64,000 nt of DNA from Microvenator marinus (GTDB taxonomy: Bacteria > Myxococcota_A > Bradymonadia > Bradymonadales > Bradymonadaceae). Position 1 is the first letter of the stretch. Every line of letters starts with the position of its first letter. Below, one piece after another: positions 47,188 through 56,235 of the stretch. A program made the position numbers and the translations under genes. Location of the stretch: assembly GCF_007993755.1 (NCBI RefSeq), contig NZ_CP042467.1:620001-684000 (forward strand), in the 5' to 3' direction. Under the pieces are notes generated by a model. The model saw nothing but the letters and a program-made list of their open reading frames with translations, was not told the origin of the DNA and made no database searches.

Positions 47188-48210
47188 ATGTCCAGAAACT
47201 CAAACATTGAACACACTCAACTCGGCGGGGCCGAGGAGGAATTTGAACAGAGCCTGAGGCCGCTAGGTCTCGATGAGTTCGTGGGCCAGGTTTCGATCCG
47301 TGAAAACCTGAACGTCATGGTGCAGGCGGCAAAGATTCGGGGCCAAGCTCTCGACCACATCTTGTTCTCTGGACCTCCGGGGCTAGGAAAGACCACGCTA
47401 GGTCATATTATCTCGCGTGAACTTGGCGTCACGATGCACCTGACCAGTGGCCCGTCGCTCGAACGCAAGGGCGACCTCGCCGGCATTCTCAGCAGTCTTG
47501 AAGAAGGTGACGTGCTCTTTATCGACGAATGCCATCGACTCAACACGGTGGTGGAAGAAAACCTCTACCCTGCGATGGAGGATTTCTACTTTGACATTGT
47601 CATTGGTGAAGGTGCGGCGGCGCGTTCGATGAAGCTCAATCTGCCGAGGTTCACCCTCGTTGGCGCCACTACGCGCGCAGGACTGGTCTCAGCACCTCTT
47701 CGAGACCGTTTTGGCCTCGTCACTCGACTCGACTACTACACTCATGAAGACCTGACGCGAATCGTCAGTCGTTCCGCAGCCATCTTGAACATGAATCTCA
47801 CCATTGAGGGGGCATCCGAGATCGCGCGACGCTCAAGGGGTACGCCGAGGATAGCGAACCGCCTGCTTCGACGGGTTGGAGATTATGCGCTCGTTCATCA
47901 GTCGAAGACTATTGACCAAGAATTAGCCGCCTACGCACTCTCGAAACTCGCCGTGGATTCACTCGGGTTTGATTATCTCGACAGACTTTATCTGGATGCG
48001 CTGGTCTCCAAATTCGACGGTGGTCCTGCAGGACTCGACACTCTAGCCGCCGCGATCGGAGAGGAAAAAGACACCATCGAAGAAGTGGTGGAACCGTTCC
48101 TTTTGCAGTTGGGATTCATCCAACGTACTCCACGTGGCCGTGTGGCGACTCGGCAGGCGTTCGAGCACTTAGGCATAGCCCTACCCTCCAAACAGGGCTC
48201 TTTGGTTTAG
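47188..48210 (+). CDS. ruvB: Holliday junction helicase subunit RuvB
   Basis: RuvB is the AAA+ motor of the RuvAB branch-migration complex. The protein has Walker [10 protein letters not shown], Walker B FIDECHR, sensor-1 TRAG, an arginine-finger-type RDRF and the winged helix near the C-terminus ([17 protein letters not shown]). Length (340) is normal. It starts one base after ruvA. Confidence 0.97.
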   Translation: MSRNSNIEHTQLGGAEEEFEQSLRPLGLDEFVGQVSIRENLNVMVQAAKIRGQALDHILFSGPPGLGKTTLGHIISRELGVTMHLTSGPSLERKGDLAGILSSLEEGDVLFIDECHRLNTVVEENLYPAMEDFYFDIVIGEGAAARSMKLNLPRFTLVGATTRAGLVSAPLRDRFGLVTRLDYYTHEDLTRIVSRSAAILNMNLTIEGASEIARRSRGTPRIANRLLRRVGDYALVHQSKTIDQELAAYALSKLAVDSLGFDYLDRLYLDALVSKFDGGPAGLDTLAAAIGEEKDTIEEVVEPFLLQLGFIQRTPRGRVATRQAFEHLGIALPSKQGSLV

Positions 48211-48218
48211 GACAAGAT

Positions 48219-48767
48219 TTGACTACCCCTGAGCGACATTTCCAAGACTTCCTTGAGGCCCTTGGGCTGAGCGCCGAGAAAGACCCTGAACTGGCCGAAA
48301 CTCCTCGACGTGTCTCTGAACTCCTCGCCGACCTCACAGCATCGGCCAAACTTGACCCTCCTCAACTCTCGACCTTTCCGGCTCAAAACCACGAGACGGT
48401 AATCGTGGAGCACATCGAGTTTCGCAGCATGTGTGTTCACCACATGCTGCCATTTTTCGGCACGATTGATATCGCCTACATCCCTGACGCTCGACTCGCC
48501 GGATTCGGCGGCTTTTTGCGCGCCGTAGAATACGTAAGCCGTAAGCCTCAGGTGCAGGAGAGATTGGTCCAAGAGCTCGCCGATATCTTGCAAGACGCAC
48601 TCTCCCCCAAAGGCCTGCTGATTCGCTGTCAAGCGCGTCAGATGTGCGTAGAAATGAGGCGAGACACCATCGCCAAGTTTACGTCATTTGCATCCACCGG
48701 AGAGCTGAGCGGTGGCCCGGAACGCGAAAGCGTCCTTAATCAGCTAGCTCAAAGGTCTTCCACGTGA
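48219..48767 (+). CDS. folE: GTP cyclohydrolase I (FolE-like), divergent
   Basis: GTP cyclohydrolase I makes 7,8-dihydroneopterin triphosphate, the first step toward folate. The zinc ligands expected at Cys72 and His75 lie in MCVHHMLPF, and Cys143 in QMCVEMRR is the third. QVQERLVQEL is the family's QVQE segment. The protein is shorter at the N-terminus than FolE of E. coli, the usual HxCM loop reads RQMC, and the usual SK(L/F)xR segment is replaced by GGFLRAV. This divergence could mean a changed substrate or a bifunctional role. The TTG start follows TAGGAC; the gene overlaps the next by 4 bp. Confidence 0.82.
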   Translation: MTTPERHFQDFLEALGLSAEKDPELAETPRRVSELLADLTASAKLDPPQLSTFPAQNHETVIVEHIEFRSMCVHHMLPFFGTIDIAYIPDARLAGFGGFLRAVEYVSRKPQVQERLVQELADILQDALSPKGLLIRCQARQMCVEMRRDTIAKFTSFASTGELSGGPERESVLNQLAQRSST

Positions 48768-49678
48768 AGGTTGGGGTTATTGGTGGCGGCCCTGCCGCCG
48801 TTTCGGCGATACTCTGGTTAGAAAAGTTTGGGGTGGAAGTTTTTTGGCTAAACGAGACCAAACTTGTGGGCGGAATGGTCCGGAAGACATTCAACCAAGT
48901 TCTAGACTTACCCATCCAACCCCATGAAGACCCGCGCAAAATTACTAGCGAGCTTGAAGTGCTTTCGAGAAAACTCAGCACACGCATGAACGTCGGTTGT
49001 TTAGAGGAGATCTGCAGCTCAGACGGACCTGTGACCCTGCAATACACCCAGGACGGCACAACATCAGCTCAAGAGGTTGCTGGGGTCATAATCGCCACCG
49101 GGACCTCAAAGAGGTTGCTCGATGTGCCGGGCGAAGCAGAACTCCTCGATTCACGAGTCTTTCAAAGTGCCAGCGCCCACAAGGATTCCTACAGCGGAAG
49201 GAAGGTCGCGGTGATAGGCGCTGGCGACGCAGCGTTCGAAGGGGCATGTCTCTTGGCCGAGGGAGGCGCTAGAGTCATTGTCTTCGTTAGAGCCGATATC
49301 AGCGCGCGAGGCGAGTTTGTTAAGCGGGCAGCGGAGCTCGGCGTCGAGGTTCGAAATGGGACTCAGGTCAGCGGCTTCAAAGAGAACTCAACTCTTGAAA
49401 TCCAGGTGGAATCAACACAGGGCGCGCAAACGGTAGAGGTTGATGCGGCATTTGTCCGAATTGGAGTCTCACCAAACCTTCCCATATTTACGGGTCAATC
49501 TCCAAAGGTGGATAGAGAGGGTTATCTCTGGGTGGACGCCAACATGAACACAAGTGTTCCCGGCATCTGGGCTGCCGGGGACGTTAGATCCACCATATTG
49601 AGAAGTATTTCTACGGCGCTTGGAGACGGCGCTCTTGCGGCAGCGTCGGCCTACGCGTCCATGACGTCGAGAACCTGA
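48764..49678 (+). CDS. FAD/NAD(P)-dependent oxidoreductase, thioredoxin-reductase-like without CxxC
   Basis: The fold matches thioredoxin-reductase-type proteins: FAD motif GGGPAAVSA at the start, an ATGTSKRLLDVPGE segment, a second dinucleotide motif GAGDAAFEGA at about 148, and the C-terminal AAGDVRSTILRSISTALGDGALAA. The redox-active CxxC that follows the ATG segment in thioredoxin reductase is missing; in its place is SASAHKD. That absence is typical of ferredoxin:NADP+ reductase-like proteins and of some disulfide- or flavin-reductases of this fold. It is coupled to folE by a GTGA overlap. The partner is not known. Confidence 0.84.
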   Translation: MKVGVIGGGPAAVSAILWLEKFGVEVFWLNETKLVGGMVRKTFNQVLDLPIQPHEDPRKITSELEVLSRKLSTRMNVGCLEEICSSDGPVTLQYTQDGTTSAQEVAGVIIATGTSKRLLDVPGEAELLDSRVFQSASAHKDSYSGRKVAVIGAGDAAFEGACLLAEGGARVIVFVRADISARGEFVKRAAELGVEVRNGTQVSGFKENSTLEIQVESTQGAQTVEVDAAFVRIGVSPNLPIFTGQSPKVDREGYLWVDANMNTSVPGIWAAGDVRSTILRSISTALGDGALAAASAYASMTSRT

Positions 49679-50673
49679 CGCACGATTGGCTTGGCTTCCT
49701 TGGAGGCTCCGATACGCTCATACCAATTCTCTCGAAGCACGGTAGGCCCTTGGGCCAAGACTTCGTCGAGTAGATTCTCAGTGCACTTCAAAAGATGCGC
49801 CTGCACCAGAGGATGCTCATAGCAACGAGCTAAGAACTCCCGCGCACCGATTGAGCGATTCCAAAGCTCGCCACAAGCCTCCTCAAACTCAACCGCATAG
49901 TTTTCGGACGCGAGGTACCCAGGCATCGAGGTCTCAGGTGAGTCCGGGCGACGAGTCAATCGATGCACAATATGCCGATTGCCCACGAAAGCCGCCAGAA
50001 ACGCCAAGGCCGCATCTTCTCTTCGCCCCAGGTCAAAATACGCCAGGCCAAGGTTGTAAGAGACCGCAGGTTCCATAGGCACGAGCTCGTAGAACGAAGC
50101 CGCCTTCTGGATGTCGCCGCTAAAATGAGCGACCTCACCGGCGAGGTATCGGCATCCCGCGTATTCAGCAGGATTCATATCCGCAAGTGACTCGAAGAGC
50201 GCAAGCGCTTCCTCGTTTTCACCCAAACGGTAGTGCGCAAGCGCCTGCCCTTCCATCGCCCTCAGGAATGGTCGGTGACGAGTATCAAACCAGTCAGCAT
50301 CGTCAGCGGGGAATGCGGTCACCACGGCCATACGGTAGTGATCTCGCGCAGCCGCAAAATCTCCAGTCTCCCACGCCACGAGGCCAAGATGATTGTGCAA
50401 TTCTGAATCATCAGGGAAGTCCGCTATCGCAGCCTCAAGGATCTCGCGTGCCTCGTCCAAGCGCTCTTGTGCAATCGCTTCAAGTGCGCGCTGAAAATGC
50501 TTCTCCCGACGCTGGGGATCTGGGCGAGAATTCAAGAGTCGCTCGCTTTCTACATGCAGGGATTCGAGTAGCGCTCGGATCTGGGGTTGAGACTCATCTC
50601 GGATCTGATCGAGGGTCTCCATACCTTCCAGTAAACGCGCAACATCCGTCATCAATTCCAGCAATACTCGCAT
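49651..50673 (-). CDS. TPR-repeat protein
   Basis: The protein has at least five TPR units (ELHNHLGLVAWETGDFAAAR is a good example; AGCRYLAGEVAHFSGDIQKA another), no signal peptide and no membrane segment. ATG 50673 is chosen because GGAGGAG lies about five bases upstream. The N-terminus is a coiled-coil-like stretch (LDQIRDESQPQIRALLESLH) and the C-terminus is helical and acidic. Its 3' end overlaps that of the convergent oxidoreductase by 28 bp. A scaffold role is likely, the partner unknown. Confidence 0.72.
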   Translation of the reverse strand: MRVLLELMTDVARLLEGMETLDQIRDESQPQIRALLESLHVESERLLNSRPDPQRREKHFQRALEAIAQERLDEAREILEAAIADFPDDSELHNHLGLVAWETGDFAAARDHYRMAVVTAFPADDADWFDTRHRPFLRAMEGQALAHYRLGENEEALALFESLADMNPAEYAGCRYLAGEVAHFSGDIQKAASFYELVPMEPAVSYNLGLAYFDLGRREDAALAFLAAFVGNRHIVHRLTRRPDSPETSMPGYLASENYAVEFEEACGELWNRSIGAREFLARCYEHPLVQAHLLKCTENLLDEVLAQGPTVLRENWYERIGASKEAKPIVRQVLDVMDA

Positions 50674-50798
50674 CAAATCTCCTCCGCGGGTTAAGGACAG
50701 AGTGCGAGCGGATCGAATTCAGGTCAAAAAATTTCAACCAATTTCTCAGGAAAAAGCTAATCCATCACATTAAACATAGGCATTTGGCACCGCATTCG

Positions 50799-50827
50799 TT
50801 GAGTTAGACTCGCTTTGGTGGTATGCC
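50799..50827 (+). promoter_or_regulatory. candidate promoter of alaS
   Basis: TTGAGT (50799-50804) and TATGCC (50822-50827) are 17 bp apart, and TGG precedes the -10 in the position of an extended -10 (TGn). The site ends about 31 bp before the alaS ATG. It is the best promoter candidate in the intergenic stretch 50674-50858. Confidence 0.45.
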
Positions 50828-50858
50828 CTCGGTCCCAAAAATTGGCGCTAGGTGATGC

Positions 50859-53483
50859 ATGAATTCCGACCAAATTAGACAAGCATATCTCGACTATTTC
50901 AAGAAACGTGAACACGAAGTTATCGAGAGTTCACCCGTTGTCCCTCAGGGCGATCCCACCCTGCTCTTCACAAACGCAGGAATGAACCAATTCAAGGATC
51001 TCCTGCTAGGAAATGAAGTGCGCGACTACAAGCGCGCAGCGAGCGTCCAGAAATGTATCCGTGCCGGCGGCAAGCATAACGACCTGGATGAGGTCGGAAA
51101 GGACGGACGCCACCTGACCTTCTTCGAGATGCTCGGAAACTGGTCTTTTGGCGACTACTACAAGAAGGCGTCGATCGAATGGGCGTGGGACTTTTGCTTG
51201 AACGTTCTCGAGCTCGATCCGGCGCGACTCTACGTCACCGTCCACAACGACGATGATGAATCCCTCGCTATCTGGAGAGACGAGATCAAGGTCGATCCAA
51301 CTCACATTCTGAAGCTTGGAGACAAAGACAATTTCTGGGCGATGGGCCCCACAGGCCCATGCGGACCATGCACGGAAATCCACATCGATCTTCAGCCGGA
51401 AAAAGGCCCCTTCGAATTCCTCGATGGCTACGACCCGGACCGCATTGTCGAGATTTGGAATCTGGTTTTTATGGAGTCCAATCGACTTGAAGACGAGTCG
51501 CTTGAGCCACTTCCGATGAAGAGCGTGGATACGGGCATGGGCCTAGACCGCGTGGCTATGGTGAAAGCCAACACCAACAACGTCTTCCACACCGATCTCT
51601 TCAAGCCCCTGATGGCCAAAGCAGCCGAGCTGCTTGGGACTCCAGTCATCGATTGGCAAGAATTCTTCGTGTCAGAAAAGTTCACGAACTTCTCGGTCAT
51701 TGCAGACCATATTCGAACCGTGACCTTTGCTCTCTGCGACGGCGCAAAGTTCTCGAACGATGGCCGAGGCTATGTGCTTCGACGTATCCTTAGACGCGCT
51801 GTGCGCTACGGCCGTGAGCTCGGCTTTGAAGGCCCGTTCCTGCATCAAATTGCAGCTGTGGTCGTGGAGAACTACGGCCACGTCTACCCAGAGCTCAAGA
51901 CCGGTGGGTCTCGTGCCTCCGAAATGATTCGGCTCGAAGAGGAGCGCTTCTTCCGCAACATCGACCGCGGCATCGAGCTCTTCGAGCAAGCTGCTGCCGA
52001 ATCCAAAGATGTGATTTCGGGAGCGCGGGTCTTCGAACTCCATGCGACCTATGGCTTCCCTCCTGACTTGACCGAGATCATGGCCGAAGAAAAAGGCCTA
52101 GGCATCGACAAGACCGAGTACGAGGCTCTCTGGGTCCAACACCAGAATGCGTCTCGTGGCAAAGACCTTTACGCTGACGCGGCAGGCGTCGGTGACTGGA
52201 TTACTGTCCACGAAGGCCCAAGCAGCACGTTTGTCGGATACACGGACCTCGAGGCGAAGACGCGTGTCATGAAGTTCAGGCGCATCGATGAAGAGCGCTT
52301 CGAATTGGTCCTGGAAAAGACTCCGTTCTACGCGGAGTCCGGCGGCCAGGTCGGGGACAAAGGAGAAATCCAGGTAGGAAATCTGCATTTTTCCGTATCC
52401 GACACTCAGAAAGCCCCAATCGGAATCCTGCATTCAGCCACGCTCGAAGATGGCGTTTTCACTGTGGACTCGCTCAAAGGCGAGGTCCTGGCGAAAGTAA
52501 ACGCACATGAACGTTCCCTGATCATGGCCAACCACACCGCCACTCACCTCTTGCATGCGGCTTTGCGTGGGCTGGTCAGCGATGCGATCTTCCAAGCCGG
52601 CTCAATGGTGGCTCCAGAGAAGTTGAGGTTCGACTTCTCTCACCCGGAACCTTTGACAGCCAGCCAAGTCAAGGCTGTGGAGGATGCCGTCAACGCAGAA
52701 ATCGCAAAGGCTCTGCCGGTCACGATTTTCGAAAACGTGGACCGCGAACGGGCCATCAGCGAGATGGGAGCCATGGCCATTTTCGGCGAGAAGTACGGGG
52801 ACAATGTCCGCGTCGTCTCTATCCCCGGATCCGTTGAACTCTGCGGAGGCACGCACGTCTCCAATACGTCTGAAATTCGCCTCTTTCGTTTGGCTTCTGA
52901 GTCTGGTGTTGCAGCAGGTATACGCCGTATCGAGGCCGTCACATCTCAAGGCGCGCTTTTGGCGGTCGCCGACGACAGAAACAAAATCAAGTCTGTGGCA
53001 AACGTCCTCAAGGCGGATGTCCATAACCTTGTGGAACGTGCTCAAAACCTTGTGGCCGAAAAAAGCGAGCTCGAGAAACTTGTCGAGAAGCTTCAGCAAA
53101 AACTCGCCTCTCAGGAGTCTGCAGACCTTCTCAAAGACGCCGTAGAAATCGATGGCATCACGGTCATCTCAAAGGCTATTCAGGTCGAGAACAGGGACCA
53201 ACTCCTCGCGTTCGCTGATGCGTTGCGCTCGAAGCTCAAGCTAGGCATCGTGCTTTTGGGCACCGAACTCGAAGGCAAGGCTGCCTTGATTTGTCTGGTC
53301 ACCGACGAGGCGTTCAAGTCGAAAAAGGTCAAAGCTGGAGACCTGATTAACGCCGTGGCTCCATTCGTGGATGGTCGAGGAGGTGGACGCCCCACCCTCG
53401 CTCAGGCGGGCGGTAGCAAGCCCGAAGGCATTCCAACCGCCATCGCCGAGTTCGAATCCAAAGTTCGCGAGCTCTTGAGTTAG
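50859..53483 (+). CDS. alaS: alanyl-tRNA synthetase
   Basis: AlaS charges tRNA(Ala) with alanine. The 874 residues include the catalytic class II core (QGDPTLLFTNAGMNQF, then FEMLGNWSFGDYYK), the tRNA-recognition part (GRGYVLRRILRRAVRYGRELG) and the editing domain with HTATHLLHAAL and CGGTHVSNTSE, which removes Ser or Gly wrongly attached. A C-terminal GGRGG-type DHHA1 domain ends the chain. The start at 50859 has AGGTG a few bases upstream. Its stop overlaps that of the convergent kinase by 4 bp. Confidence 0.97.
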   Translation: MNSDQIRQAYLDYFKKREHEVIESSPVVPQGDPTLLFTNAGMNQFKDLLLGNEVRDYKRAASVQKCIRAGGKHNDLDEVGKDGRHLTFFEMLGNWSFGDYYKKASIEWAWDFCLNVLELDPARLYVTVHNDDDESLAIWRDEIKVDPTHILKLGDKDNFWAMGPTGPCGPCTEIHIDLQPEKGPFEFLDGYDPDRIVEIWNLVFMESNRLEDESLEPLPMKSVDTGMGLDRVAMVKANTNNVFHTDLFKPLMAKAAELLGTPVIDWQEFFVSEKFTNFSVIADHIRTVTFALCDGAKFSNDGRGYVLRRILRRAVRYGRELGFEGPFLHQIAAVVVENYGHVYPELKTGGSRASEMIRLEEERFFRNIDRGIELFEQAAAESKDVISGARVFELHATYGFPPDLTEIMAEEKGLGIDKTEYEALWVQHQNASRGKDLYADAAGVGDWITVHEGPSSTFVGYTDLEAKTRVMKFRRIDEERFELVLEKTPFYAESGGQVGDKGEIQVGNLHFSVSDTQKAPIGILHSATLEDGVFTVDSLKGEVLAKVNAHERSLIMANHTATHLLHAALRGLVSDAIFQAGSMVAPEKLRFDFSHPEPLTASQVKAVEDAVNAEIAKALPVTIFENVDRERAISEMGAMAIFGEKYGDNVRVVSIPGSVELCGGTHVSNTSEIRLFRLASESGVAAGIRRIEAVTSQGALLAVADDRNKIKSVANVLKADVHNLVERAQNLVAEKSELEKLVEKLQQKLASQESADLLKDAVEIDGITVISKAIQVENRDQLLAFADALRSKLKLGIVLLGTELEGKAALICLVTDEAFKSKKVKAGDLINAVAPFVDGRGGGRPTLAQAGGSKPEGIPTAIAEFESKVRELLS

Positions 53484-54733
53484 GCTAGCATCAGGTATCC
53501 GAGAAGAGAGAGGCAGACTACAGCGAGCAAAACAATGCCAATTCGCATTGCGGCCAACTCTTTTCGGAGGTCGTCTCCGGCATCCTGAGGCTCCGGAGGA
53601 AGTGGCACTGGCGTTTCTCGAAACACCGGCCTCTCACCCGACTCTCGCTCACGGGTCGCCAACTCAAGAGTTGTTTCAGCAAGCCCCTCCTCCTCTGAGG
53701 TGAGTTCGCCCATCTTCTCAAGTTCCTCGATGGATTGGCCCTCGAGCAATGTATTCGCCACAGCCTGCCGCTCGTCTCGGAACATGGCGGCTACGTAGGT
53801 TCCAAGACCTTTCCGGATATCTTGCTGCTCCGAAACCATATCGAGAAACTTATTGAGGTCATCGCGCATATCGCCCGCAGTTTTGTATCTTTGGAGCGGA
53901 TCGCGATCGAGGGCCTTCATAATCACATTTTCCAAAAAGGGCGTGATCTCAGGCCGAAGAGTCCGTGGCAGCGGAATCTCTTCTTCGGTAATCGCCTTCA
54001 AGACTTCCGGCTGGGATGACCTTCTAAAGAGGCGATATCCCGTCGCGAGCTCGTAAAGGATGATTCCCATGCTGAAAATATCAGAGGCTGGACGGGCGGG
54101 TTGCCCCATCGCCTGCTCGGGACTCATATAGGCGAACTTACCGCCAGTCAGACTATCCCCTTCTTCATCGAACCCCAGAATATTAGCGATGCCAAAGTCA
54201 AAAAGCATGGTCACGCCATGATAGGTAACCATCAAGTTTTGAGGGCTGATATCGCGGTGAACCACACAGAAATGGCGGTTATCCAGGTCGCGAAAATGAT
54301 GGACGTAATGAAGTCCAGCGCAGGCATCTGCGACGATTTGAGCGATCTGTTTGAGTGTGGGAGGACTCTTTCGCTGGTAGCCGCGCTGCGCGATATCCGC
54401 AACAGTCTGGCCAGAGATAAAGTCCATCATCATGCAATGCTCACCCTCTACCAACCGTGCGTCATGAACATTGATGACGTGGGGATGATGGAAGCGCGAC
54501 GAGATGAATGCTTCGCGATAGAACATGCGCACAAAACGCTCGTCGTCTTTGCGATTCCCCGGCATTGCCTTGATCACAACTGGCCTGGTGTAGCCCTCGG
54601 GCCCGTGCTTCATCGCGAGAAACACCTCGGATTGCCCGCCCACAGCGAGGCGGCGAAGCAATACGTAATCTCCAAGTCGTCGGTTAATTACCATCGAGTC
54701 GGCCTGACCGACCGTGGGGGCAAGAGCATTCAT
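53480..54733 (-). CDS. Ser/Thr protein kinase, tail-anchored
   Basis: The kinase domain spans about residues 21-300: LLRRLAVGGQSEVFLAMK as gly-loop, CVVHRDISPQNLMV as catalytic loop, DFGIANI and the APE region as MSPEQAMG. A 65-residue linker rich in Glu and Pro follows, and the last 20 residues (AMRIGIVLLAVVCLSLLGYL) are a membrane helix, so the enzyme faces the cytoplasm. It resembles the kinase at 44107-46062 in layout, but its sequence is clearly different. Start ATG 54733 lies 128 bp from the divergent M16 gene. Confidence 0.9.
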   Translation of the reverse strand: MNALAPTVGQADSMVINRRLGDYVLLRRLAVGGQSEVFLAMKHGPEGYTRPVVIKAMPGNRKDDERFVRMFYREAFISSRFHHPHVINVHDARLVEGEHCMMMDFISGQTVADIAQRGYQRKSPPTLKQIAQIVADACAGLHYVHHFRDLDNRHFCVVHRDISPQNLMVTYHGVTMLFDFGIANILGFDEEGDSLTGGKFAYMSPEQAMGQPARPASDIFSMGIILYELATGYRLFRRSSQPEVLKAITEEEIPLPRTLRPEITPFLENVIMKALDRDPLQRYKTAGDMRDDLNKFLDMVSEQQDIRKGLGTYVAAMFRDERQAVANTLLEGQSIEELEKMGELTSEEEGLAETTLELATRERESGERPVFRETPVPLPPEPQDAGDDLRKELAAMRIGIVLLAVVCLSLLGYLMLA

Positions 54734-54861
54734 GGAACTCGCGACATTCTAAAGAGAGTCTAAGTCCTGTCAATTTCAATATCTGCCTTCTACCAGAGAA
54801 GAAATTCCAACTAAACTATGTTATAGCCCAGCAGGACTCAGCGCGAGCCGAAGGAGACACT

Positions 54862-56235
54862 ATGAAATTTTTGAGCTACTTGGTCATCAGTTTGGCCCTC
54901 TTCTGGTCAAACACTGGCTTTGGCCAAGATATCCAGAAACGCACATTGAGAAATGGCCTAGACGTGGTGGTTATCCCCTCAAGCGTGGTCCCCGTGGCGA
55001 CGATTGAGATTACAGTCAAGAATGGCGCGTTCACTGAACCGCCCGAGTTCAACGGCCTCAGTCACCTCTACGAGCATATGTTCTTCAAGGGGAATGCGCT
55101 TATCCCTAATCAGGAAGCGTACCTTAAGCGGATCCGAGAACTCGGAATCGTCTTCAACGGCACCACCAGCACCGAACGGGTGAACTATTTCTTCACCCTG
55201 CCCTCGGACAAAGTCCTCGATGGTCTCGAATTCATGCGAGCCGCCATTACCTCACCCAGGTTTGACGAGGCGGAGTTCCAAAAGGAAAAACAGGTCGTCT
55301 TGGGCGAGGTCGATCGAAATGAGTCCAACCCTTATTATTGGCTCAGCCGGGCCATCAACGAGAAGCTCTGGTACGCCCATCCGACCCGAAAGGACCCTCT
55401 GGGTGACCGCCAGTCTATCATCGACGCGACGACCGCTCAGATGCGTCAGATGAAGGACACGTATTATGTTCCGAACAACGCCGTATTGATGATCACTGGG
55501 GATGTCCAAGCCGAACAAGCCTTCAAGATGGCTGAAGACGTCTTCTCATCTTGGACCCGTGGCCGCGACCCATTTGCGCGAAATCCTGTCCCTGCTCATC
55601 CTCCGCTCAAAAAGAGCGAAGCGGTATTGGTGGTCAAGGACGTTCAAATGCCATCCGTGTCGTTCAACTGGCACGGACCAAGTGTGGACGCCGACCCCAA
55701 AGCGACGTTCGCAGCTGATGTACTCAGCTACATCATCGCGCAACCCTCGTCGCAATTTCAAAAGAACCTCGTAGACTCGGGTATTACGCTTAACTCCTAC
55801 CTGAGCTACTACACACAGCGTTATACCGGCCCCATTTCACTTTCGGCTCAGGTGCAGCCCGATAAACTCGAAGATGCGATTCAGTTTCTCCTGCGCGAAA
55901 CCGAGAAATTCAGCTCGCCCGAGTATTACACGGACGAGCAGCTTGAGTCTGCAAAAACGCTCCTCGTTATCGATGACCTGTACGGCCGAGAGCAGATGAG
56001 CTCTTTCACTCACACGGTCTCGTTCTGGTGGGCAACAGCAGGGCTCGACTACTACCTGAACTACCTTGATGGACTGCGCTCAGTGACCCGCGACGACATC
56101 AACCGGTATGTAGCCATGTACATCCGAAATCGTCCTTGGGTTCTCGGAGTAATCGCGTCGCAAGCAGTTGTGGACGCCAAGCAAGTTAACGAAACCAAAC
56201 TCCTAAATCTGGGCGAATCCGCCATTTCCAAATGA
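54862..56235 (+). CDS. secreted M16 zinc metalloprotease, catalytic subunit
   Basis: After a signal peptide (MKFLSYLVISLALFWSNTGF) the protein has the inverted zinc motif of family M16, HLYEH at about residues 68-72, and the distal ligand Glu149 in VVLGEVDRNE. A second M16 half-domain follows, as expected for a 457-residue member. Family members degrade or process peptides in the periplasm or outer space. Its stop overlaps the start of the next M16 gene in ATGA, so the two form one pair. The ribosome-binding site AAGGAGA lies about 6 bases before the start. Confidence 0.92.
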   Translation: MKFLSYLVISLALFWSNTGFGQDIQKRTLRNGLDVVVIPSSVVPVATIEITVKNGAFTEPPEFNGLSHLYEHMFFKGNALIPNQEAYLKRIRELGIVFNGTTSTERVNYFFTLPSDKVLDGLEFMRAAITSPRFDEAEFQKEKQVVLGEVDRNESNPYYWLSRAINEKLWYAHPTRKDPLGDRQSIIDATTAQMRQMKDTYYVPNNAVLMITGDVQAEQAFKMAEDVFSSWTRGRDPFARNPVPAHPPLKKSEAVLVVKDVQMPSVSFNWHGPSVDADPKATFAADVLSYIIAQPSSQFQKNLVDSGITLNSYLSYYTQRYTGPISLSAQVQPDKLEDAIQFLLRETEKFSSPEYYTDEQLESAKTLLVIDDLYGREQMSSFTHTVSFWWATAGLDYYLNYLDGLRSVTRDDINRYVAMYIRNRPWVLGVIASQAVVDAKQVNETKLLNLGESAISK

